DNA of 6,006 nucleotides from G020353235 sp035528295 (lineage in GTDB: Bacteria; Chloroflexota; Dehalococcoidia; Dehalococcoidales; JAUYDJ01). Both the position numbers and the translations under genes were made by a program. The notes under the pieces were generated by a model, which did not search any database, was not told where the DNA came from, and was given only the letters and a program-made list of their open reading frames with translations. Position 1 is the stretch's first letter, and every line of letters begins with the position of its first letter. Location of the stretch: assembly GCA_035528295.1 (NCBI GenBank), contig DATKYY010000036.1, forward strand, positions 1-6,006. Reading direction: 5' to 3'. This document shows, piece by piece, positions 1 through 6,006 of this stretch.

Positions 1-1834
1 CGCCGGGTGCGGCGGCCAATGACTCGAATTGCTCCGGCGGTGGCAGGTTCCGGACAATAAAGCGGGTGGCATTCCACAGCTTATTGGCAAAGTTACGCCC
101 CGCTTCCAGCCTGGAGCGGGTCAGCTTGAGATCGTTTCCCGCCGAGGTACCGGTGGATAGAGAGAAGCGCAGGGCATCGGTGCCGTACTGCTCCAGGGTA
201 TCAATCGGGTTAAGCACATTGCCCCTGACCTTGCTCATCTTCTCCCCCTTCTCGTCGCGGATTAAACCGTGGAGGTATATCGTATCAAAGGGGATATCGC
301 CGGTATCCTCCAGGCCCATCATAATCATCCGGGCCACCCAGAAGAACAGAATGTCATAGCCGGTTTCCATTACCGTCGTCGGGTAGAAATAGCGCAGGTC
401 TTCGGTATCATCCGGCCAGCCCAGGGTGGAGTGTGTCCACAGCGCCGAGCTAAACCAGGTATCCAGCACGTCGGGGTCCTGCTCAATATCAGCCGAGCCG
501 CACTTCAGGCAGGACTTGAGCTCATCGACGGCTGCAGTCAGCTCACCACAGCCCCGACAGTACCAGACCGGGATGCGGTGTCCCCACCACAGCTGGCGGC
601 TGATGCACCAGTCCCGAATATCCCCCATCCAGTTAAGATAGGTCTTGGTGAAATGCTCCGGGATAATCGTAATTCGCCCCTCGGTCACCGCCTTAATGGC
701 CGGCTCCGCCAGAGGCGGCATCCGGATAAACCACTGCTGGCTGGCGATTGGCTCAATTATCGTCTGGCAGCGGTCACAGTGCCCCACCGAGTGGACATAG
801 GGCTCTATCTTCTCCAGCAGCCCCTCTTTCTCCAAATCAGCCAGTATCGCCTTACGGCAGGCAAAGCGGTCCTGCCCGACATAGGGGCCAGCATTCTCAT
901 TCATGGTGGCATCGGGGTTTAAAATATTTACCAGCGGTAACCCGCCGCGCTGCGCTACATCAAAGTCCACCGGGTCGTGAGCCGGGGTGATTTTAACCGC
1001 CCCGGTGCCAAATTCGGGGTCAACTGCCTCATCAGCCACAATCGGTATTGCCCGCTTCACCGCCGGCAGAATGACCTTCTTACCGACCATCGCCTTGAAC
1101 CGCTTATCCTTGGGGTTAACCGCCACCGCGGTATCACCGAGTATCGTCTCCGGCCGAGTGGTGGCTACGGTGATGAAACCCTCGCCCCCCTCCGCCATAT
1201 GATAGCGGACATAGTAGAGATTACCGGCTATCTCCTTGTGGCCTACTTCAAGGTCAGAGAGAGCGGTGGCACAGCGGGGGCACCAGTTGATAATCCGTTC
1301 GCCCCGGTAGACCAGTCCCTTGTCATAGAGACGGACAAAGGCGGTGCGCACTGCCCGGCTTGGCCCCTCATCCAGGGTATAGCACTCCCGATTCCAGTCA
1401 CAGGAAGCCCCCAGGCGCTGGTGCTGCTCGGTAATAGTATGGCGTCGGCTATCCGCCCATTGCTCGATTCTCCGCTGCGTTTTTTCCCGACCCAGCTTGT
1501 GCCGGTCCAGCCCCTCTTTAGCCAGCATCTGCTCGACAACCACCTGGGTGGCGATACCGGCGTGGTCAACGCCGGGCAGCCACAGGGTCGGCTCCCCCCT
1601 CATCCGGTGCCAGCGGGTCATGATATCCTCCAGAGTGGCCGTCAGGGCATGCCCGATGTGAAGCTCACCGGTAACATTGGGCGGGGGCATGATGATAACA
1701 AAGGGCTTCTTTTTCGGGTCTATCTTGGGCGCAAAATAGCCCTTCTCCAGCCAGAAGCGGTACCACTTCTGTTCCACATTAGCCGGCTCATAAGCCTTGG
1801 GCATTTCGCCTGGTATTTGCGCCAAATGTGTCAT
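1..1834 (-). CDS. valS: Valyl-tRNA synthetase, N-terminal ~611 residues (cut by window edge)
   Basis: Class Ia aminoacyl-tRNA synthetase that charges tRNA-Val in the cytoplasm and hydrolyses mischarged threonine. The frame is open from the ATG at 1834 to the left edge, about 611 codons. Family ValRS proteins are roughly 870-900 residues, so the rest of the anticodon-binding domain and the C-terminal coiled coil lie outside. Visible motifs are PPPNVTGELHIGH with the HIGH signature at 59-62, GVDHAGIATQ from 88, the editing-domain TTRPET at 225-230 with TPAHD at 283-287, DWCISRQLWWGH from 408, and the KMSKS loop as KMSKV at 532-536. Paired cysteines C185/C188, C353/C356 and C426/C429/C442/C445 are likely zinc-binding. 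The start is supported by AAGGAG ten bases upstream. It is the last visible gene of the nnr-coaX-coaBC-valS run, 31 bases after coaBC, which leaves no room for a T-box leader. IleRS is less likely because the editing and HIGH-flanking motifs are ValRS-like. Confidence 0.97.
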   Translation of the reverse strand, partial: MTHLAQIPGEMPKAYEPANVEQKWYRFWLEKGYFAPKIDPKKKPFVIIMPPPNVTGELHIGHALTATLEDIMTRWHRMRGEPTLWLPGVDHAGIATQVVVEQMLAKEGLDRHKLGREKTQRRIEQWADSRRHTITEQHQRLGASCDWNRECYTLDEGPSRAVRTAFVRLYDKGLVYRGERIINWCPRCATALSDLEVGHKEIAGNLYYVRYHMAEGGEGFITVATTRPETILGDTAVAVNPKDKRFKAMVGKKVILPAVKRAIPIVADEAVDPEFGTGAVKITPAHDPVDFDVAQRGGLPLVNILNPDATMNENAGPYVGQDRFACRKAILADLEKEGLLEKIEPYVHSVGHCDRCQTIIEPIASQQWFIRMPPLAEPAIKAVTEGRITIIPEHFTKTYLNWMGDIRDWCISRQLWWGHRIPVWYCRGCGELTAAVDELKSCLKCGSADIEQDPDVLDTWFSSALWTHSTLGWPDDTEDLRYFYPTTVMETGYDILFFWVARMIMMGLEDTGDIPFDTIYLHGLIRDEKGEKMSKVRGNVLNPIDTLEQYGTDALRFSLSTGTSAGNDLKLTRSRLEAGRNFANKLWNATRFIVRNLPPPEQFESLAAAPG

Positions 1835-1844
1835 TGAGGGGAGT

Positions 1845-1850
1845 CTCCTT
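1845..1850 (-). promoter_or_regulatory. Ribosome binding site of valS
   Basis: AAGGAG on the minus strand, with a ten-base spacer to the ATG at 1834. It is the strongest Shine-Dalgarno match in the window and fixes the valS start. It lies in the 31-base gap after the coaBC stop, where nothing resembling a promoter or terminator is seen. Confidence 0.8.
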
Positions 1851-1865
1851 CAATCTAGAACCTGC

Positions 1866-3047
1866 TCAGAGCAGCTTAACTATCCTGTCCAGTATTTTTC
1901 CGGCCACCTCTCGCTTGGTTAAGAGAGGCAAACTTTCTACTTTGCCATCACGGTCAATCAGGGTTACTCTGTTGGTATCGGCACCGAAGCCGCTATCCGG
2001 GTCGGTAATATCGTTAGCCACCATCAGGTCAAGCTGCTTCTTTATCAGCTTTTGCCTGGCGTTGGCAACTATGTCCTCACTTTCGGCGGCAAAGCCAATT
2101 TTGATAAAATTGCCTTTGACTTCAGCCAGAATGTCCGGCGTCCTGACCAGCGCCAGGGTCAGGCTGGGGCTGGTCTTCTTAATCTTGGCTCTGGCTACTT
2201 CTTTGGGCTGGTAGTCAGCCACCGCCGCCGCCATAATCAGGGCGTCAGCCCTGCCTACCGCCTTAGCCACCGCTGCTTTCATCTCAGCGGCGGTTCTTAC
2301 TTTAATAACATCAATGCCCGCCGGCTCAGGCAGAGCCACAGGAGCGCTGATTAAGATGACTTTAGCTCCCCGGTCGCGGGCTGACTCCGCCAGGGCGTAG
2401 CCCATTTTGCCCGAGGAGCGGTTGCCGATGTGGCGCACCGGGTCAATCGGCTCCTGAGTGCCCCCGGCGGTAACCACGATGCGCCGCCCCGCCAGGTCAT
2501 TACGCCTGTTTAACACCTGCTCGACGGTGTCTAAAATCTGCTCAATCTCAGCCAGACGCCCCACCCCGACCTTGCCCGAAGCAAGGCGGCCGTAAGCCGG
2601 GTCAATCATAATAAAACCCCTGGCTTTTAATTTAGCCAGGTTCTGCTGGGTAACCGGATTCTGAAACATGTTAACATTCATAGCGGGCGCGATAATCACC
2701 GGCGCTTTAGTCGCCAGTACGGTACAGCCCAGCATGTCATCGGCAATGCCCGCCGCCAGCTTGGCGATAATATCCGCTGTCGCCGGGGCAATAAGAACAA
2801 TATCCGCCGCCTCAGCCAGAGCGATATGCTCCGGGCTGTACTCAACATTGTCGGCAAACATATCGGTGACCACCGGCCGGTGGGTAATGCTACGCAGGGT
2901 CAGCGGCGTAACGAACTTGGTGGCTGCCTCGGTCATGATTACCTCAACCGTGGCTCCAGCTTTAATTAACCGGCTGGCAATTTCGGCTGCCTTATAGGCA
3001 GCAATGCTCCCGGTTATACCCAGAACTACCGTCTTTTTGGCCAGCAT
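1866..3047 (-). CDS. coaBC: Bifunctional phosphopantothenoylcysteine decarboxylase / phosphopantothenate-cysteine ligase
   Basis: A 393-residue fusion of the usual length that performs steps 2 and 3 of CoA synthesis. CoaB joins 4'-phosphopantothenate to cysteine using a nucleotide triphosphate (CTP in bacteria), and CoaC decarboxylates the product to 4'-phosphopantetheine using FMN. The N-terminal flavoprotein half (about 1-180) has GSIAAYKA (13-20), the catalytic His at H74 in SPEHIAL, and PAMN with N124. The C-terminal half (about 188-393) has VTAGGTQEPIDPVR (192-205), NRSSGKMG (209-216), AAAVADY (273-279), KIKK (288-291), GFAAE (318-322) and VANDI (343-347). The clamp segment normally reading ACG reads A-S-G, so Ser157 occupies the place of E. 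coli Cys158; the H74 and N124 offsets from E. coli H75 and N125 support this alignment. The start ATG at 3047 has AAGAGG five bases upstream. It follows coaX by 18 bases, so two CoA-pathway genes are adjacent. Confidence 0.97.
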   Translation of the reverse strand: MLAKKTVVLGITGSIAAYKAAEIASRLIKAGATVEVIMTEAATKFVTPLTLRSITHRPVVTDMFADNVEYSPEHIALAEAADIVLIAPATADIIAKLAAGIADDMLGCTVLATKAPVIIAPAMNVNMFQNPVTQQNLAKLKARGFIMIDPAYGRLASGKVGVGRLAEIEQILDTVEQVLNRRNDLAGRRIVVTAGGTQEPIDPVRHIGNRSSGKMGYALAESARDRGAKVILISAPVALPEPAGIDVIKVRTAAEMKAAVAKAVGRADALIMAAAVADYQPKEVARAKIKKTSPSLTLALVRTPDILAEVKGNFIKIGFAAESEDIVANARQKLIKKQLDLMVANDITDPDSGFGADTNRVTLIDRDGKVESLPLLTKREVAGKILDRIVKLL

Positions 3048-3052
3048 GATTA

Positions 3053-3060
3053 CCTCTTTT
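3053..3060 (-). promoter_or_regulatory. Ribosome binding site of coaBC
   Basis: AAAAGAGG on the minus strand, with a five-base spacer (TAATC) to the ATG at 3047. It sits in the 18-base coaX-coaBC gap and supports the chosen coaBC start. Confidence 0.7.
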
Positions 3061-3065
3061 TATAT

Positions 3066-3833
3066 TCAGGCCTGGTTCATCAGATAGATGAGCCTCAAGC
3101 CAATCAGCGTCAAATCAAGGTTTACCGCCCCGATTATTTTTGTCTCCTGGGCCATAAGCTCGGCATAACCGCCGGTAGCCACCACCCTGGCTTTCTCCCC
3201 CAGCTCTTTCTGGATGCGAGCCACCACTCCCTCGATAAGCCCGGCATAGCCGAAGACAAGACCTGATTGTATCGCCGCGATAGTGTTGCTGCCAATCGTC
3301 CGCTTGGGCGGGACTAGCTCCACCCGGGGCAACACCGCGGTTCGTGTCGATAGTGCCTCCGCCCCCATGGCGATACCCGGGGCGATAACGCCACCAATAT
3401 AATCGCCCTCTTTAGACACGACATCAAAGGTGGTCGCCGTACCCAAATCAATGATAATTACCGGCCCACCGTAGAGATGATGCGCCGCCGCCGCATTGAC
3501 AATACGGTCGGCACCCACTTCCCGGGGGTTGTCCATGCGGATGCTTACCCCGGTCTTGACCCCCGCCCCCACCACCAGCGGCTCAACCCGAAAATAGCGC
3601 CGCAATAGCTCACTAAAAGTAGCGATTAAGGGCGGAACCACACTGCATAACGCCGCATCCTTAATTTCTGACTTATCCAGACCCTGGTTTTGCAGGAGAT
3701 TGAGCAGCAGGCTGGCATACTCGTCCGCCCGCCGATTAATAACGGTGGCGATATGCCAGGTAGCCCGAAGCTCCTCACCGGCAAAAACCCCCAGGGTGAT
3801 TTCGGTATTGCCAATATCAATAGCTAATAGCAT
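3066..3833 (-). CDS. coaX: Type III pantothenate kinase
   Basis: A 255-residue cytoplasmic kinase of the ASKHA fold that phosphorylates pantothenate with ATP, the first committed step of CoA synthesis. Its length is typical of CoaX. Motifs in order are the phosphate-binding DIGNT (6-10), SVVPPL (64-69), NPREVGADR (102-110) with the expected catalytic Asp109, DLGTATTFD (129-137) where Asp129 is the likely monovalent-cation/ATP-site residue, GGVIAPG (147-153), and ATGGYAE (219-225). Known CoaX enzymes need a monovalent cation such as K+ or NH4+, have weak ATP affinity and escape feedback inhibition by CoA; that is family knowledge, not seen here. The ATG at 3833 starts directly at the conserved N-terminal beta strand. 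It lies six bases after the nnr stop with no convincing Shine-Dalgarno, so translation is probably coupled to nnr. Its product passes to CoaBC, encoded next. Confidence 0.97.
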   Translation of the reverse strand: MLLAIDIGNTEITLGVFAGEELRATWHIATVINRRADEYASLLLNLLQNQGLDKSEIKDAALCSVVPPLIATFSELLRRYFRVEPLVVGAGVKTGVSIRMDNPREVGADRIVNAAAAHHLYGGPVIIIDLGTATTFDVVSKEGDYIGGVIAPGIAMGAEALSTRTAVLPRVELVPPKRTIGSNTIAAIQSGLVFGYAGLIEGVVARIQKELGEKARVVATGGYAELMAQETKIIGAVNLDLTLIGLRLIYLMNQA

Positions 3834-3839
3834 ATCAAG

Positions 3840-5402
3840 CTAAAGTGGCTGAGCACTTCCCTTCAATCTTTTAATCGCCAGGGGCAGCACCGGTAAAAGG
3901 TCGCTCGCCGTCATTCCGGTGTCGCCCATTACCGCCTTAACGATATCACCCGCCTTGCCGTGGAGATAGACACCCAGGGCTGCCCCGTCAAAGAGAGACA
4001 GCCCCTGCGCCACCAGTCCGGCGATTGCCCCCGCCAGGACATCGCCGGTCCCGGCTGAGGCCAGCCCGGGGTTGGCAAAGGGGCTGGTCATAGACTTCCC
4101 CTGCGGCATGGCAACAACGGTATAGGCCCCCTTGAGGACGATTGTTTTGCGCCACTCTGCCGCCTTCCGGGTAGCCATACCGCTTCTATCTGCCTGCACC
4201 TCATCAATCGATGACTTGGCCAGCCGGGCCATTTCACCGGGGTGGGGGGTAACTATGGCATCGGCAGCCAGCTTCTGCCACCAGTCGGGAATCCCGGCTA
4301 AAATGTTAAGGGCATCAGCATCAAGAATCAGCGCAGGTAACGCTGTCTTTTTCCCCAGAAGCAGGGACTTGGTTAATTTTATGGCTGACTGGCTCTGCCC
4401 CAGTCCGCAACCGAAAAGCAGGACCTGATAACGCTCCAGCTCTGGCTGTATCACACTGACCGCCTCCGGAGCGACAATGCCCGGACTGGACTCAGGCAGG
4501 GGCAAATAGGTTACCTCGGTCAGCTTTGAAGCCAGAATGGGCTGCAGGCTGGCAGCCGTCGCCAGGGTGACCAGCCCCGCCCCCACCCGCATGGCGCCAC
4601 TACAGGCCAGATAGGCAGCGCCAATATAGTTTATTGAACCAGCCACCACCAGTATCCGGCCGAAGCTCCCCTTATTGGCTTCAAGCGGGCGTCGGGGCAA
4701 AACTGACTTAGCCCACTCATCCGTCATAAGCTCGTTACTTACCGGTCCGGCCAGGTGAGCCGGTATGCCGATATCAACCACCTTTATTCTGCCGGCTCTC
4801 TCTACCCCGGAGGCGCTGAACAGGCCCGGCTTGGGAAAGCCGAGGGTAATGGTATCGTCAGCATAAAGGCAGGCCGGGTCAGCCTTACCGGTGTCAGCAT
4901 CAAGCCCGGAGGGCAAATCAAGGGCAAAAATATGAAGAGCCGGGCGCTCCTTTTTGGCCTGGCTCACCTTATCCAGAGCCTCCCGGAAGAGGCCTTCCAG
5001 CGGTCGGCCATTACCAGTGCCAAAGAGGGCATCAACAACGGCACCGGCTGAAGCCAGCGATTCATCCAGCCCGTCCAGATTTTGCGTGGCGTCAACACAA
5101 TTCAGGCCACGCTCCTGAACCAGCTTGAGGTTCTGGTCATCCGGCGCTCGCTTACTGAGCAGGTAAAGGCTAACCCTGGCTCCCCACTCGCCCAGATAAC
5201 GGACCGCCACCAGACCATCGCCACCGTTATTACCCGGGCCGATGAGAAACAGGACTTGCTGCTTGTCAATCTTACCCAGGATTCGCCTGACCTCTTCGGC
5301 TACCGCCTGGCCCGCTTTCTCCATGAGCATGTCAGTGGTTATGCCCATCTGGACACACGCCTGCTCTATCTGCCGCATCTCATCGGTGGTTACTACTTTC
5401 AT
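3840..5402 (-). CDS. nnr: Bifunctional NAD(P)H-hydrate repair enzyme (epimerase + ADP/ATP-dependent dehydratase)
   Basis: A 520-residue protein of the usual fused length that repairs hydrated NADH and NADPH (NADHX, NADPHX). The N-terminal YjeF_N domain (about 1-220) interconverts R and S epimers; it shows GPGNNGGDG (55-63), DALFGTG (124-130) and DLPSGLDADTG (162-172). The C-terminal ribokinase-like domain (about 230-515) dehydrates S-NAD(P)HX at the expense of ADP, or ATP in some homologues. It shows NKGSFGR (243-249), TPHPGE (385-390), LKGAYTVV (423-430) and NPGLASAGTGDVLAG (444-458) with the expected catalytic Asp454. The start at ATG 5402 is firm because an in-frame TGA lies two codons upstream and MKVVTTDEMR is a typical N-terminus. 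The Shine-Dalgarno is poor (GAGTG, seven-base spacer). It is the first gene after the promoter at 5432-5460 and probably the operon leader. All expected motifs are present and there is no sign of truncation. Confidence 0.96.
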   Translation of the reverse strand: MKVVTTDEMRQIEQACVQMGITTDMLMEKAGQAVAEEVRRILGKIDKQQVLFLIGPGNNGGDGLVAVRYLGEWGARVSLYLLSKRAPDDQNLKLVQERGLNCVDATQNLDGLDESLASAGAVVDALFGTGNGRPLEGLFREALDKVSQAKKERPALHIFALDLPSGLDADTGKADPACLYADDTITLGFPKPGLFSASGVERAGRIKVVDIGIPAHLAGPVSNELMTDEWAKSVLPRRPLEANKGSFGRILVVAGSINYIGAAYLACSGAMRVGAGLVTLATAASLQPILASKLTEVTYLPLPESSPGIVAPEAVSVIQPELERYQVLLFGCGLGQSQSAIKLTKSLLLGKKTALPALILDADALNILAGIPDWWQKLAADAIVTPHPGEMARLAKSSIDEVQADRSGMATRKAAEWRKTIVLKGAYTVVAMPQGKSMTSPFANPGLASAGTGDVLAGAIAGLVAQGLSLFDGAALGVYLHGKAGDIVKAVMGDTGMTASDLLPVLPLAIKRLKGSAQPL

Positions 5403-5409
5403 CGGTTTT

Positions 5410-5435
5410 CACTCAAGATAATATTGATTTGAGTG
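5410..5435. promoter_or_regulatory. 26-bp inverted repeat, probable operator over the nnr promoter
   Basis: Perfect 7-bp arms CACTCAA (5410-5416) and TTGAGTG (5429-5435) flank a central palindrome AATATT (5420-5425), so 20 of 26 positions are symmetric. The repeat covers the predicted -10 box, the expected transcription start and the leader up to seven bases before the nnr ATG. Neither strand has a T-run after it, so it is not an intrinsic terminator. If transcription starts near 5425 the RNA lacks one arm, which argues for a protein-binding site rather than an RNA hairpin. The 12-2-12 layout and ACTCAAAT-type half-site resemble, from memory, ArsR/SmtB-family operators. The regulator is not in the window. 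Confidence 0.6.
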
Positions 5436-5460
5436 TAACAGCATCCCAGTCTGAGGTCAA
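5432..5460 (-). promoter_or_regulatory. Sigma70-type promoter for nnr-coaX-coaBC-valS
   Basis: On the minus strand, TTGACC (5460-5455, five of six matches to the -35 consensus) is followed after exactly 17 bases by TACACT (5437-5432, four of six matches to the -10 consensus). Transcription would start around 5425-5424, giving a leader of about 22 bases before the nnr ATG. It lies wholly between the nitroreductase stop and nnr, where an operon promoter is expected. The -10 box overlaps the inverted repeat at 5410-5435. Confidence 0.65.
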
Positions 5461-5468
5461 CCTTGCCC

Positions 5469-6006
5469 TTAGGGGAAGCGATTGCGGTGGAGGATATCTT
5501 TCAGTTCCCGCTTGGGGATATGGCGCACCCCTTTGTCATCCATGTAGCGCTCAATGGAATCGGCGGCTACCTCAATGACCGGGCTCTCATCGGGATAACC
5601 CAGCGCCAGCATCAGGGCAGTCTCGTATTTATCCGGTACATTAAGCACCCGCCGCAGCCGGTTCGGGCTGAACCCGGTAATGGCACAGCTGCCCAACCCC
5701 GCCTCCTCGGCGACCAGTACTATGTTCTCCGCCGCCATGCCCACATCAAAGAGGGTGTTGGTTCTACCCACCCCCCGCTTAGCCTCAGCCTCAAGGTCAA
5801 TCAGGCTGACAATGTAGGCTTTCGGCCGGCGCCCCGGCGGCCAGCCCTCTTTCGGTCTGGATACACCAAACCAGCTGGCCACCGCATCAAACATACTGGG
5901 CAGCAGCTTTTCATCATCCACGATGACATACTCAACGAGCTGGCGGTTGGCTGCGCTCGGCGCCAGCCGGGCGGCATTGACACACTTCTCCAGAATCTCA
6001 TAGGGC
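5469..6006 (-). CDS. Nitroreductase-family FMN oxidoreductase, C-terminal ~178 residues (5' end outside window)
   Basis: The frame is open from the right edge (first whole codon at 6005) to the TAA at 5471-5469, giving 178 residues. The GTG at 5921 is internal, since homology continues upstream of it. Family features, numbered from the first visible residue, are an FMN-site-like segment ARLAPSAANRQ (12-22), the long helix DVGMAAENIVLVAEEAGLGS (87-106) leading to CAITGF (107-112), and LALGYPDE (133-140). The usual N-terminal Arg-Arg-Ser flavin-binding segment must lie just outside, so perhaps 20-30 residues are missing. Members are homodimeric flavoproteins that reduce nitroaromatics, quinones or other acceptors with NAD(P)H; the substrate cannot be told here. 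It lies 66 bases upstream of nnr, whose own promoter sits in the gap, so it is probably a separate transcription unit. No convincing terminator follows. Confidence 0.9.
   Translation of the reverse strand, partial: PYEILEKCVNAARLAPSAANRQLVEYVIVDDEKLLPSMFDAVASWFGVSRPKEGWPPGRRPKAYIVSLIDLEAEAKRGVGRTNTLFDVGMAAENIVLVAEEAGLGSCAITGFSPNRLRRVLNVPDKYETALMLALGYPDESPVIEVAADSIERYMDDKGVRHIPKRELKDILHRNRFP

Noticed and set aside
1243..1569. Minus-strand 108-codon frame inside valS
   Set aside because: It is in another frame of the same strand, and the true ValRS frame covers it completely with conserved motifs.
977..1837. Long plus-strand open frame of 286 codons opposite valS (and others at 269-922 and 1828-2214)
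   Set aside because: These lie antisense to strongly conserved ValRS and CoaBC coding sequence. Their translations are rich in Pro, Arg, His and Leu without recognisable domains, as expected of the complement of GC-rich codons.
1835..1865. Possible T-box or other leader controlling valS
   Set aside because: Only 31 bases separate coaBC from valS, far too short for a T-box, and they hold little beyond the ribosome binding site.
1862..1874. Small hairpin CTGCT-CAG-AGCAG at the end of coaBC
   Set aside because: It has only five pairs with a three-base loop, overlaps the coding end and stop, and is not followed by a T-run on the minus strand. It is not a credible terminator.
3059..3064. TATAAA between coaX and coaBC as a possible internal -10 box
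   Set aside because: No -35-like hexamer lies at 16-18 bases upstream (CTATCT at 17), and the start site would fall almost at the ATG. It is better explained as the A-rich part of the ribosome binding region.
5463..5479. Imperfect hairpin CTTCCCC-TAA-GGGCAAG around the nitroreductase stop codon
   Set aside because: It has six pairs with one mismatch and no following T-run. It could slow polymerase, but it does not meet the form of an intrinsic terminator.
5823..5841. GC-rich near-palindrome inside the nitroreductase gene
   Set aside because: It encodes Pro-Pro-Gly-Arg-Arg codons in frame, and such symmetry arises by chance in GC-rich codon runs.

Overview
The window is an ordinary, densely coding bacterial chromosome segment. 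Every real gene lies on the minus strand and only about 120 bases are intergenic. The DNA is moderately GC-rich. The style of the ValRS, CoaBC, type III pantothenate kinase and nitroreductase proteins suggests an anaerobic, Chloroflexota-like bacterium, perhaps of the Dehalococcoidia. That placement is a guess from memory of protein style, not a computed one. No RNA genes, mobile elements, CRISPR arrays, phage genes or long repeats were seen.

In the direction of transcription (right to left) the layout is as follows. First comes the 3' part of an FMN-dependent nitroreductase-family gene (6006 to 5469), cut by the window edge. A 66-base gap follows, holding a good sigma70-type promoter and a 26-bp inverted repeat that overlaps its -10 box and expected transcription start. 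After it come four genes in tight succession: a bifunctional NAD(P)HX epimerase/dehydratase (nnr, 5402 to 3840), type III pantothenate kinase (coaX, 3833 to 3066), bifunctional CoaBC (3047 to 1866) and valyl-tRNA synthetase (valS, from 1834, running off the left edge). The gaps are 6, 18 and 31 bases with no terminator visible, so these four genes look like one operon.

Functionally the operon joins repair of damaged nicotinamide cofactors (nnr) to three steps of CoA synthesis (coaX, step 1; coaB, step 2; coaC, step 3) and ends in a translation gene. All the proteins look intact and belong to known families. I see no undescribed multi-gene system here. Two things deserve a second look. One is the operator-like palindrome over the operon promoter, whose geometry recalls ArsR/SmtB-type operators. 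The other is a serine in CoaBC where the well-studied CoaC enzymes have their active-site cysteine.
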